Part shown: one piece after another, positions 30,286 through 39,522 of the stretch
Layout of the letters: each line of letters starts with the position of its first letter
How positions within the stretch are numbered: the stretch's first letter is position 1
From: Palaemon carinicauda
Taxonomy: Eukaryota > Arthropoda > Malacostraca > Decapoda > Palaemonidae
Assembly (NCBI RefSeq): GCF_036898095.1
Contig: NC_090735.1
Location: 10,615,612 to 10,679,611, forward strand
Length of the DNA stretch: 64,000 nucleotides
Direction of reading: 5' to 3'
Translations under genes and position numbers: made by a program
Notes under the pieces: model-generated
The model's input: only the letters and a program-made list of their open reading frames with translations
The model's database searches: none
What the model was told of the DNA's origin: nothing

Positions 30286-32985
30286 ATGTCTGACGTTTCG
30301 CAAGCTCCCTCCCATAGACGATGTAGGTCTTGCAATAGGCGTATTCCGAAGGTCTCGGTAGATCCTCACACCGCTTGTTCTGACTGTAGGGACAGGCCCT
30401 GTCTATTAGAAAATCGGTGTGAGGAGTGCGCCGGACTTTCGGAATTGGATTTTGTACGTCTTTTAAAATATTCATCCAAGTTAGAGAGAACTAGAGCTAG
30501 GAGAAGTTCTTCTCACTCTTCTATGTTTTCCTCACCTCATGATCCCCTACCTTTTCCTACCCCTGTAGTGGCTACCCCCGAACCTACTGTGTGCCCTCCG
30601 CCTGATATGTCAACTGTTTTGCGTGCTATTCAGGCTTTAGGAGATAAGGTAGAATCAGTGGTAAGTGACCATAAGTCTCTGATGGCCGAGGTTAAAGAAC
30701 TGAAGGTCAAGAGTGCAGTGGGTGGAAATAGTGCCAGTGCTGTGACGAGTGCTAGTGTCTGTGCAGTGCCAAGTGCTAGTGGTGCCAGTGTGGTGCGTGA
30801 GGATTTTTCTGTGCGAGCCAGTCGTCCTCCCAGTCCGGGACCTCTTGCAAGCTCCCATGCCCAGGGGAGAAGCAATGTCGAAGGGCTTAAGGGTTCGACA
30901 GGCCTTGTTAGGCGCACAGAATTATCCTCGGTGGTTGCGGGCGTGTCTTCCTTAGACCGTCACTCCCACCTGCAGACGATTGAGCCCGTCTTCTCGTCCG
31001 CTGATCTTCATGCAGGGAAGAAACGTTGGTCTCAGGTCTCGAGACCGCTTAAACGTAGAGTTCAGTCAGCGAGTGCTCAGCCAGGTTGCAGTCATTGGCT
31101 CAGCTCCGACTCGCCTCTGTCATCGGTCGACTGTACTCCGCCCAAGAGGAGTAAGGTTCTGCCTTTACAGACCCCGACTGTGACTTTACCTCAGTCTTTT
31201 ACCGCTTCTGCCGACCCCAAGTGGACCCTGCTTCAGTCCATGCAAGTTCAGCTTTCGGACTTGATGCGTGAATGTCGGGCTGAGAGTGTTGCACCTCCTG
31301 CACTCCCTCCACCTGTTCTCGCTGCACCTGTGCTCGCCCAGCCTGCACCTGCTCCGCCTGTGCTCGCCCAGCCTGCACCTGCTCCGCCTGGTCGCAGCAC
31401 CATCTGCCAGGCGTACGATGTTGAACCACTTTCGGAGTTTGCTGTTCACAGTGTTGTTCAGCCTCAGCCTTCTTTAAGGCAACCTTTGCTTGGGGATCAG
31501 GAGAGTTACACTCTTCCTCCTCCTCCCCTTGCTGCTCCACCAGTGGTGCAACTCTCGGTTGGGGTACAACAACCTCTCCCCTCCGTGAGTCTGTCTGCTG
31601 CACCAGCGCTGCACCGAGTTCAACCCTCATCTAGGCAAGCTCATCTACACCATGCACTTGCGCCTCAGGAGCCTCAGCTTGCTAGAACTTTACCTTGTTC
31701 TGCGCAGCCTCAACCTTCTCATGCTCCACTCATCTCTCAGGAACAGGAACGGACTACTCCGCCTCCGTCCTCCGCTCAGCTGGTGCAATCCTTGGGTGCA
31801 ACTCTTGCTAGGAGTCAACCTCCTTCACCCTTGCACCTGCCTTCTGCTCCGACTGTTGTTCAACCTATGCAGTCTGAGCCTCAGGTTTTCCCTCAAGTTG
31901 AGGAAACCTCTGTTGTTGTTCCTACCCGTTCTGACTCTGCGGTTCAGCATTCTGGTCCTTTTGCTTCGCTACCTTCTGCTGATGAAGTGTCGGATGATGA
32001 GGAGGCACATCTTGATCCCTCATCAGACGTGGAGGAGTCTAAGCTTTCTCCATTGTCTGTTGATTTTAGAAAGGTCTTGGCTCTACTCAGGGAGCTTTAC
32101 CCTGACCACTTCGTCTCTGCTGTTCCCCGTTCTCCTCCATCTGAGTTTTCGCTAGGCGTGCAACAAGCTAAGTCGAGCTATACTAAGCTTGTCCTAGCTA
32201 GATCCTCCAAGAGGGCCTTAAGGACCTTAGGGGAGTGGCTTCAGTCTAAACAACACCTGGGCAAGACTTCCTTCATGTTCCCTCCAACGAAGCTCGCATC
32301 GAAAGGTTGCGTTTGGTATGCCACAGGGGAAGCACCAGGCTTGGGAGTTCCTGCCTCTGCCCAGGCTGACTTCTCAAGTCTGGTGGACTCGCCTAGGAGG
32401 ACTGCGATGAGACGCTCGAAGGTTTGTTGGACCTTCTCAGACCTGGATCATCTTCTGAAAGGGTTGTTCAGAGCTTTCGAAATGTTCAATTTTCTCGACT
32501 GGTGCCTGGGAGCCCTCAGCAAGAAAACATCTCCTGCGGACAAAGACTCTGCCATGTTAATTATGTCCTGCATGGATAAGGCTATCAGGGATGGATCGGG
32601 TGAGCTAGCGTCGTTATTTGTATCAGGGGTGTTGAAGAAAAGAGAACAACTGTGTTCCTTCCTCTCAGCCAGCATTACACCGTGCCAGCGGTCACAGCTC
32701 CTTTTTGCTCCACTCTCAAAGTTCCTCTTTCCCGAGGAGCTAGTTAAGGACTTATCGGCTGCCCTGATACAGAAGGACACGCACGATCTTGTAGCTTCAT
32801 CGGCTCGTAAGTCTAAGGTTACCACCTCTGTCCCCAAGACTTATCGCTCTCCAGTGGCTGATACCCCGGCCACTAGGTTCATACCGCCCTTTCGTGGTAG
32901 AGCCCCCAGCCGAGGAAGCTCCCGTCCAGACTCTCACAGGGGCAAGTCTAAGAAAGGACCCAGGACATCTAAGGGAAAGCACTGA
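30286..32985 (+). CDS. E6 gag
   Basis: 899 codons from ATG 30286. Residues 13-48 form a Cys cluster (Cys at 13, 16, 31, 34, 39, 45 and 48) that looks zinc-binding. Residues about 180-600 are Ser/Pro/Gln-rich and low-complexity, with a short tandem Ala/Pro/Val/Leu-rich repeat near residues 345-365. From about 610 a compact region begins (DFRKVLALLRELYPDHFVSA onward) that is strongly conserved in E4 and E7, ending with FIPPFRGRAPSR and a basic tail. It is the structural, RNA-binding protein. Its last 92 nt overlap the RT frame. In known DIRS elements gag is the first ORF, as here. Confidence 0.9.
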   Translation: MSDVSQAPSHRRCRSCNRRIPKVSVDPHTACSDCRDRPCLLENRCEECAGLSELDFVRLLKYSSKLERTRARRSSSHSSMFSSPHDPLPFPTPVVATPEPTVCPPPDMSTVLRAIQALGDKVESVVSDHKSLMAEVKELKVKSAVGGNSASAVTSASVCAVPSASGASVVREDFSVRASRPPSPGPLASSHAQGRSNVEGLKGSTGLVRRTELSSVVAGVSSLDRHSHLQTIEPVFSSADLHAGKKRWSQVSRPLKRRVQSASAQPGCSHWLSSDSPLSSVDCTPPKRSKVLPLQTPTVTLPQSFTASADPKWTLLQSMQVQLSDLMRECRAESVAPPALPPPVLAAPVLAQPAPAPPVLAQPAPAPPGRSTICQAYDVEPLSEFAVHSVVQPQPSLRQPLLGDQESYTLPPPPLAAPPVVQLSVGVQQPLPSVSLSAAPALHRVQPSSRQAHLHHALAPQEPQLARTLPCSAQPQPSHAPLISQEQERTTPPPSSAQLVQSLGATLARSQPPSPLHLPSAPTVVQPMQSEPQVFPQVEETSVVVPTRSDSAVQHSGPFASLPSADEVSDDEEAHLDPSSDVEESKLSPLSVDFRKVLALLRELYPDHFVSAVPRSPPSEFSLGVQQAKSSYTKLVLARSSKRALRTLGEWLQSKQHLGKTSFMFPPTKLASKGCVWYATGEAPGLGVPASAQADFSSLVDSPRRTAMRRSKVCWTFSDLDHLLKGLFRAFEMFNFLDWCLGALSKKTSPADKDSAMLIMSCMDKAIRDGSGELASLFVSGVLKKREQLCSFLSASITPCQRSQLLFAPLSKFLFPEELVKDLSAALIQKDTHDLVASSARKSKVTTSVPKTYRSPVADTPATRFIPPFRGRAPSRGSSRPDSHRGKSKKGPRTSKGKH

Positions 32986-35044
32986 CTCTCAAATTCTCCA
33001 GACAACAGTAGGTGCCAGGCTCAAGATCTTCTGGCAAGCCTGGGAGAAGAGAGGTGCAGACGCACAGTCTGTCAGTTGGCTGAGGTACGGTTACAGGATT
33101 CCATTCTGCCTCAAACCGCCTCTGACCACATCGCCCATCAACCTCTCTCCCAACTACAAAGAAGAGGACAAGAGGCTAGCATTGCAACAGGAGGTGTCGC
33201 TACTTGTGCAGAAGAAGGCAGTGGTTATAGTCCGGGACCATCAATCCCCGGGCTTCTACAACCGTCTTTTTCTTGTGGCCAAAAAGACAGGAGGTTGGAG
33301 ACCGGTGCTGGACGTCAGCTCTCTCAACGAGTATGTCACCAAGCAGACGTTCACAATGGAGACGACCAAGTCGGTCTTAGCAGCGGTCAGACAGGAGGAC
33401 TGGATGGTCTCGTTGGACTTGAAAGATGCATACTTTCACGTTCCCATTCATCCAGACTCCCAACCTTTCCTGAGATTCGTTTTCGGAAAGGTTGTCTATC
33501 AGTTCCAAGCCCTGTGTTTTGGCCTAAGCACAGCTCCTATGGTCTTTACTCATCTGATGAGGAATGTAGCGAAATTCCTGCACTTATCGAACATCAGAGC
33601 CTCCCTCTACCTAGACGACTGGCTGTTGAGAGCCTCCACGAGTCGTCGTTGTCTGGAGAACCTCTCTTGGACTTTAGATCTAATCAGAGACCTAGGTCTA
33701 TTAGTCAATATAGAGAAATCTCAACTCATTCCCTCCCAATCCATTGTGTACCTGGGAATGGAGATTCAGAGTCGGGATTTTCGGGCTTTTCCATCGGCCC
33801 CCAGGATAAACCAAGCCCTACAGTGCATCATGAGCATGCTGAAGAGGAGCAATTGCTCAGTGAGACAGTGGATGAGTCTCACAGGGACCCTCTCATCTCT
33901 GGCCCTGTTTGTCGAGCTGGGGAGACTCCACCTCCGCCCTCTTCAATTCCACCTTGCAGCTCATTGGGACAAGGGCTCGACTCTAGAAGCAGTCTCTATC
34001 CCTATCAACCAAGAGATGAAGACCACTCTCCGGTGGTGGAAGCACAATCTTCTTCTCAAGGAGGGTCTATCATTGGCCATCCAGACCCCCCATCTTCATC
34101 TCTTCTCGGATGCATCGGACTCGGGCTGGGGTGCGACCTTGGACGGACGGGAATGCTCAGGAGTGTGGAACAAGGAACAAGGATTACTCCACATCAATTG
34201 CAAGGAACTGTTAGCAGTCCATCTTGCCCTGTTGAACTTCAAGTCCCTCCTGCTAGGCAAAGTGGTGGAGGTGAATTCAGACAACACCACAGCCTTGGCT
34301 TACATCTCCAAGCAAGGAGGGACCCATTCGAGGAGCCTTTACGAGATCGCAAGGGACCTCCTCATTTGGTCAAGAGGTCTAAACCTCACTCTGGTCACGA
34401 GGTTCATCCAGGGCGATATGAATGTTTCAGCGGATCGCCTCAGCAGAAGGAATCAGGTCATTCCCACGGAATGGACCCTCCACAAGAGTGTGTGCAACAG
34501 ACTTTGGACGTTGTGGGGTCAACCTACCATAGACCTGTTTGCCACCTCCATCACCAAGAGACTTCCGCTTTATTGTTCCCCTGTTCCAGACCCTGCAGCG
34601 GTTCATGTAGATGCTTTTCTTCTGAACTGGTCCCATCTCGACCTGTACGCATTCCCTCCGTTCAAGATTATAAACAAAGTTCTGCAGAAATTCGTCTCGC
34701 ACGAAGGGACACGGCTGACGCTGGTTGCTCCCCTTTGGCCTGCAAGAGAATGGTACACAGAGGTACGTCAATGGCTAGTCGACTTCCCCAGGACTCTACC
34801 TCTAAGAGTGGACCTTCTACGTCAACCACACGTAGACAGGTTGCACCCAAACCTCCACGCTCTTCGACTGACTGCCTTCAGACTGTCGAAAGATTCGCTA
34901 GAGCTAGAGGCTTTTCGAAGGAGGCAGCCAGTGCGATTGCCAGAGCTAGAAGAATTTCCACTCGTAGAGTCTACCAGTCTAAGTGGGAGGTCTTCCGAAG
35001 CTGGTGTAGAGCCAATTCAATATCCTCTACCAATACCTCTGTGA
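32894..35044 (+). CDS. E6 reverse transcriptase-RNase H
   Basis: 716 codons. RT: NRLFLVAKKTGGWRPVLDV (residues 123-141), SLDLKDAYFHVPIHPDS (173-189, Asp at 175), FGLSTAPMVF (209-218), YLDD (239-242), YLGMEI (286-291). RNase H: Asp406 in FSDASDSGWGA, Glu438 in NCKELLA, Asp463 in VNSDNTTA and Asp514 in ADRLSRR, a complete DEDD set. The frame opens without ATG (GTG at 32894; first Met inside is residue 155, within the RT palm), is +1 relative to gag and overlaps it by 92 nt. Translation through a frameshift from gag is the simplest reading. It makes the DNA copy of the element. Confidence 0.95.
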   Translation: MVEPPAEEAPVQTLTGASLRKDPGHLRESTDSQILQTTVGARLKIFWQAWEKRGADAQSVSWLRYGYRIPFCLKPPLTTSPINLSPNYKEEDKRLALQQEVSLLVQKKAVVIVRDHQSPGFYNRLFLVAKKTGGWRPVLDVSSLNEYVTKQTFTMETTKSVLAAVRQEDWMVSLDLKDAYFHVPIHPDSQPFLRFVFGKVVYQFQALCFGLSTAPMVFTHLMRNVAKFLHLSNIRASLYLDDWLLRASTSRRCLENLSWTLDLIRDLGLLVNIEKSQLIPSQSIVYLGMEIQSRDFRAFPSAPRINQALQCIMSMLKRSNCSVRQWMSLTGTLSSLALFVELGRLHLRPLQFHLAAHWDKGSTLEAVSIPINQEMKTTLRWWKHNLLLKEGLSLAIQTPHLHLFSDASDSGWGATLDGRECSGVWNKEQGLLHINCKELLAVHLALLNFKSLLLGKVVEVNSDNTTALAYISKQGGTHSRSLYEIARDLLIWSRGLNLTLVTRFIQGDMNVSADRLSRRNQVIPTEWTLHKSVCNRLWTLWGQPTIDLFATSITKRLPLYCSPVPDPAAVHVDAFLLNWSHLDLYAFPPFKIINKVLQKFVSHEGTRLTLVAPLWPAREWYTEVRQWLVDFPRTLPLRVDLLRQPHVDRLHPNLHALRLTAFRLSKDSLELEAFRRRQPVRLPELEEFPLVESTSLSGRSSEAGVEPIQYPLPIPL

Positions 35045-35943
35045 TCCAAATAGCTGACTTCCTTCTTCATCTTAGGAATGAGAGATCCCTTTCAACATCT
35101 ACGATTAAAGGGTATAGGAGCATGTTGGCCTCAGTCCTCCGCCACAGGGGTTTGGACCTGTCTTCCAACAAGGACCTTCAAGACATTCTCAAGTCTTTTG
35201 AAACGTCTAAAGAACGTCGTCTTTCCACTCCAGGCTGGAATCTGGACGTAGTCTTAAGGTTCCTTATGACATCTAGGTTCGAACCTCTCCAGTCAGCTTC
35301 CTTCAAGGATCTTACCCTCAAGACTGCTTTTCTCGTTTGCCTTGCAACAGCTAAGAGAGTCAGTGAGGTTCATGCCTTCAGCAAGAACATTGGTTTCACA
35401 ACCGAATCAGCTACATGTTCTTTTCAGCTTGGATTCCTAGCAAAGAACGAGCTTCCTTCACGTCCTTGGCCTAGATCGTTCGAAATACCTAGCCTCTCCA
35501 ACATGGTAGGTAACGAACTAGAGAGAGTTCTTTGCCCTGTCAGAGCTCTCAAATATTATCTGAAGAGGTCTAAACCTATTCGAGGACAGTCAGAAGCCTT
35601 ATGGTGTGCCATCAAGAAACCCTCGAGACCCATGTCCAAGAATGGGCTTTCGTACTATATAAGGCTTCTGATCAGAGAAGCACATTCTCACTTAAAGGAG
35701 GAAGACCTTGCATTGCTGAAGGTAAGGACCCACGAAGTAAGAGCTGTAGCTACTTCGTTGGCCTTTAATAAAAACCGTTCTCTGCAGAGCATTATGGATG
35801 CAACCTATTGGAGGAGCAAGTCAGTGTTTGCATCATTTTATCTGAAAGATGTCCAGTCTCTTTACGAGAACTGCTACACCCTGGGACCATTCGTAGCAGC
35901 GAGTGCAGTAGTAGGTGAGGGCTCAGCCACTACATTCCCATAA
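34771..35943 (+). CDS. E6 tyrosine recombinase
   Basis: 390 codons from ATG 34771, which is the start chosen because it lies just before the conserved LSRARGFSKEAA-type block present in all copies. N-terminal core-binding region up to about residue 140; catalytic domain with Arg196 (AKRVSE), His321-x-x-Arg324 (HEVR), Trp347 and the nucleophile Tyr357 (FASFYLKDV). This is a full R-HxxR-W-Y set. The reading frame is open far upstream, to 33076, under the RT gene, in the same frame as gag. It overlaps the RT-RNase H end by 274 nt. The enzyme integrates the circular element DNA. Confidence 0.93.
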   Translation: MASRLPQDSTSKSGPSTSTTRRQVAPKPPRSSTDCLQTVERFARARGFSKEAASAIARARRISTRRVYQSKWEVFRSWCRANSISSTNTSVIQIADFLLHLRNERSLSTSTIKGYRSMLASVLRHRGLDLSSNKDLQDILKSFETSKERRLSTPGWNLDVVLRFLMTSRFEPLQSASFKDLTLKTAFLVCLATAKRVSEVHAFSKNIGFTTESATCSFQLGFLAKNELPSRPWPRSFEIPSLSNMVGNELERVLCPVRALKYYLKRSKPIRGQSEALWCAIKKPSRPMSKNGLSYYIRLLIREAHSHLKEEDLALLKVRTHEVRAVATSLAFNKNRSLQSIMDATYWRSKSVFASFYLKDVQSLYENCYTLGPFVAASAVVGEGSATTFP

Positions 35944-36339
35944 TCCCATAACCTTTTTAACCTTTCTCTTGAATACTTTTATTGTTGTTTTTATGGTTGT
36001 TACGGTAGGCTAAGAAGCCTTCCGCATCCTTGGATTTGGCGGGTGGTCTATTCATTCTTGAGAAGCGCCTGGGTTAAAGGTTTGGTAGAGGTCCTTTAGT
36101 AGGGTTGCAACCCCTTGTACTTTGGCACCTTTGGGTTGATTCAGCCTCCAAGAGGAACGCTGCGCTCAGTAAGGAAGACGAACTTTAAATAAAAGGCAGA
36201 GTAACGGTTCTATTCGACTTCCTTACCAGGTACTTATTATTTCATTGTTATTTGAGATAACTGTTATATGAAATTTGGGATACTTAGCTATCCTTTAATC
36301 ATGTACACTGGTTTTCACCCACCTCCCTGGGTGTGAATC
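35944..36339 (+). other. E6 3' untranslated region
   Basis: No open frame. It is the counterpart of 44790-45178 (E7) and 61788-62196 (E8), with the shared TTAGGCTAAGAAGCC-type block near 36005 and CTTCCTTACCAGGTAC near 36219. Confidence 0.8.
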
Positions 36340-36377
36340 AGCTACATGATTATCGGGTAAGTTTAATATTGAAAAAT
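36340..36377 (+). repeat. E6 3' inverted terminal repeat
   Basis: Reverse complement of the 5' ITR at 29901-29940. Confidence 0.9.
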
Positions 36378-36667
36378 GTTATTTTTATTAATAAAATAAA
36401 TTTTTGAATATACTTACCCGATAATCATGATTTAATCGACCCTCCCTTTCCTCCCCAGAGAGAACCAGTGGACCGAGGAATAATTGAGGAGGTGTAAACA
36501 ACAAATGATTGAGTACCTGGCCACAGGTGGCGCTGGTAAGTACACCCCCTTCTAGTATTGTGATAGCTGGCGTATCCCTCCATAGAATTCTGTCGGGCAA
36601 CGGAGTTGACAGCTACATGATTATCGGGTAAGTATATTCAAAAATTTATTTTATTAATAAAAATAAC
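36378..36667. repeat. E6 internal complementary region
   Basis: Arms at 36378-36430 and 36616-36667 are reverse complements over about 52 nt. The middle carries an inverse copy of the E6 leader and a CCTCCCTTTCCTCCCC stretch that is kept in all family A ICRs. Confidence 0.9.
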
Positions 36668-37284
36668 ATTTTTTACCTGCCCAAGTCACAGTGCTTAGTT
36701 TTCACTTCAGATTGGTCAGGCCATCAACTCCCCAGTCTACCAGATGGGAGAGTTCACAAGGTGTCAGCGTGCCTCTCTCACACAATAATGAGCTCAGAGT
36801 TACACCCCAGGTCAAGTTCCCAGCCAGTTGGGTTTCGGATTTCCACCCTCCTAAGGGTGAATCTCCATCACCTTTCCCCGAGAAGTCCTGCTTGCAACCA
36901 AAAGTGACGTAACGCACTGGGTGAGTGTGAGCGAGGTGGGTGGTCTACCCCCCGCTAACCATGCTAACAAGTGGAGGGTCGTTAACACCTAACGTTAAAA
37001 TGTTTATGGCTAGATTCCAGCTATACTGGAAGTAATATCTCCATAGTAAAGAGCTCAGGTTTGTATAGTTAGGAAAAATAAAAATTAATTCCAAATTTGT
37101 TATTTCTTTTGTGATTTTCATGAAATGCACTTCCTTTCTATGGGTCAGAGCTTTGTATTTCTGTATTTGGTACATAGATTTATTAATCTGATCTGCATAG
37201 AACAGCATTGCATTTTACTATATATTTACTTTTAAAACATATGAATAGGAGTATCAATAATAACATGCAGTGTACTGTTTTCAG
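36668..37284 (+). other. Probable 3' end of E5, then intron sequence
   Basis: 36668-37115 shares the family B-like leader/ICR style (CCCCCCGCTAACC, GTTTATGGCTAG, GTTAGGAAAAATA), read as the far end of E5. 37116-37284 is AT-rich and ends in the TTTTCAG acceptor of the next exon. Confidence 0.5.
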
Positions 37285-37350
37285 GGATATGGTTATGCGC
37301 AACCACAGGGAGGCTACCCAGGCCAGGCCCCTCCCTCTGGTTACGGACAG
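37285..37350 (+). CDS. PEF1: Peflin exon with Gly/Tyr/Pro/Gln repeat (duplicate copy 1)
   Basis: 66 nt, phase 0, between a TGTTTTCAG acceptor and a GTCAGT donor. It encodes [20 protein letters not shown] plus GQ, part of the Gly/Pro/Tyr/Gln-rich N-terminal region that marks peflin among penta-EF-hand proteins. Peflin is a cytosolic Ca2+-responsive protein that pairs with ALG-2 (PDCD6) and acts at ER exit sites. The exon is nearly the same as 47386-47454, including the first bases of both flanking introns. The upstream exon with the start codon was not found. Confidence 0.85.
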
Positions 37351-39147
37351 GTCAGTAAAATAGCCTTTTTGCATCGGGCCATGTGTTTTTCTGAAACATT
37401 ATTCATACCGATAGGTATTGAAGGAGGTCATGATGACTCAACTGCATATGCTTATAAACACACAAAAGAGCAAACCAGTCACACGTAAGATTAACTCTTG
37501 ACATACTAAGGTACAGTAGGAAGATTGAAGGTAAATAGGTAAGTATACCATTTATAAGAAGCATGAAATATCTGCAGTATTTAGTTTTCTCTTTTTCTTC
37601 TCATTCTCTTTCCATATTCTTTCAATTTTTCTTTCAACTGCTCTTTCATCTCATAATTTTCCATTTCTTTCTTTTCAAAAAGATGAGAGTGAGGCCAATT
37701 AAGCAAGGAAGGGCGAGAAAAGTTTTTGTATAGTGATTACTTCTTTAAAACATGTCATCGGTCTTTTAAACTATAATCTCCATCGGGTAGCTTTACAGTC
37801 AAGTCCCACCCACTGCAAAATGTTTGTGATTGGTTACCTCTTGGAAGGGAAATGGCATCGCACTTCTAACTTGTCAGAATAATTAACAATACAGAATTTA
37901 TTCAATTCCAAATAATGAAGTGTGTACACAATAACAATAGTCAAAATAATTAAAAATACAGAATTGATTATAGTATAAATAGTAGGATCACTGGCCTACA
38001 TATCAATTTCTGAAGTCAATTGACATTTCTTCCCAAATCGGTTGAGAATAGAGTTATCTTTGAAAACACTGTAGCATACTGTGTTCTGTATTAAAGGATT
38101 ATTATGAAAAGCTCATATAATAATGACTGTACATTGAATCTTTACTTGTACTGTATTATGGATAACCCTGGTGAGAAGCTACAGGAAAATAGACTTCAAC
38201 TAAAGCTTAGTTGCTTTAAGTACATGTACTGTACAGTACATTGAATTTTCATACCTGTATCAGCTGTAAATATAAGAATGATTTCACATAGTCCTGTATT
38301 TAAAATTTCTTATACTGTATTATTAAAATAATTACTTCAGCATAGGTACAATGCAGTATAAAAAAAAAAATTCTTAACCAATATTCGTTTACCACAGGCT
38401 TTGAAGTAGAGCTTCCGCAACAAGGCAGGTATAACAAGGTTTGTAGAGCAGATTTTATGACTAACCTGTGTAGTAATTAAGAATCGCAACCAAAAGTTAG
38501 TGCTTGCATCGTATATATTGCTATACTGCTGAAGGGCACTTGGTGCCCTAGGGCTTCTTCTTTAGTCATAAACCCCATTTATCACTAACACAGTGTTGGT
38601 GTTTATTTACCTAGGCTAATCATTTTAGTATTTTGTGGACAGAAGGTTTTGTTTTGGCTTGCATTTTTGTACATGTCCCAGAGAATTATTATTATTATTA
38701 CTAGCCAAGCTACAACCCTATTTGGAAAAGCAGGATGCTATAGGCTCTAAGGCTCCAACAGAGAAGGTAGCCCAGTGAGGAAAAGGGATAAGAAAATGAA
38801 TAAGCTATGTTTTAGGTAGAATTAATAATTTTTTAAAAATATCTTCAGTTTGGTAACTAGCATTTGCAGCAAGTTTGAACTTCTGAAATTCAACAGATTC
38901 AACTACTAGACTAGGAAGATCATTCCACAACTGGTTACACCTGGAGTAAAACTACAGAAATACAGTACAAGACTGTGTAGTATTGTACCCTATAATGAAG
39001 GGCTTAAAATTACCATATCTACATACCCTGTACCTAAACTACATACAGTTTGGGTGTGTTGAAACTTTTCCTCTTTACCAAGAAATAATTAAAATCTTTA
39101 AAAAAAATTTTAAAAAATATCGTCCCACAGAAACACGCTATATAATG
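37351..39147 (+). other. Peflin intron, 5' part
   Basis: AT-rich, with an (ATT)n-linked dispersed repeat at about 38690-38990. No gene seen. Confidence 0.7.
38690..38990 (+). repeat. Dispersed repeat, copy 1
   Basis: Starts with (ATT)n and AGCCAAGCTACAACCCTATT, then GGAAAAGCAGGATGCTATAG and a GGTAGCCCAGTGAGGAAA block. The same family is at 45690-45810 (inverted) and 53090-53760. Confidence 0.8.
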
Positions 39148-39522
39148 ATTTTTAAATATTAAACTTAGCCGGTGAATATATAATAGCTGACGTCTCGGAC
39201 GGCTCGACAGAAAAACACAAAAACTCGCGAGCGATCGCCATGAAGGTTGCGTGTGTGCCCACCAGCGCCAACTATCGGCCAGATACCGCATATACATGTA
39301 AACAGCTCCAGTTCTTCTCTGTCGGTCTTGTCGACAAGTTGATTCCATTACTCGCTGTTGACCTGGAGTTTTTCGTCATTCTTGGTGAAGTACTTCTTTT
39401 TGGTTTTGAGCTTTCGCAGTGCAGGTGTTTTTATCTTCAATTTAAACTCTTGAACTCTTTTTTGGATAGATTTTATTGTTGATGACTTTGGATTGTTTTT
39501 GGATTTTCTTTGACTTTTCAAA
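39148..39522 (+). other. E7 5' ITR and leader
   Basis: The leader part 39180-39330 is repeated inverted at 45320-45455. No open frame of note before ATG 39523. Confidence 0.8.

Larger units (their letters stand above)
29901..36667 (+). mobile_element. E6: family A DIRS-like retrotransposon, all ORFs open
   Basis: Complete, 6.77 kb. The 5' ITR starts ATTTTTCAATATTAAACTTA at 29901; the 3' ITR is at 36340-36377; the ICR is at 36378-36667. Gag (30286-32985), RT-RNase H (32894-35044) and YR (34771-35943) are all uninterrupted with every expected catalytic residue. No target-site duplication is seen, as expected for YR insertion. Its ITR core (CCCGATAATCATGTAGCTG) differs from E4/E7 and E8, so it is a distinct subfamily. 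It sits in the 3' part of E5, upstream of the first visible peflin exon. Confidence 0.95.
26100..37115 (+). mobile_element. E5: family C DIRS-like element, decayed, interrupted by E6
   Basis: Plus strand, remnants in DIRS order: gag (26140-28330), RT N-terminus (28349-28702), YR C-terminal half (28704-29290), then 3' sequence that is cut by E6 at 29901 and seems to resume at 36668. The stretch 36925-37115 looks like the ITR/ICR end of a family B/C element (GTTAGGAAAAATAAAAATTA, compare 5090-5110). An internal deletion has joined RT to YR. The 5' boundary is not defined; 26100 is approximate. Confidence 0.6.
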
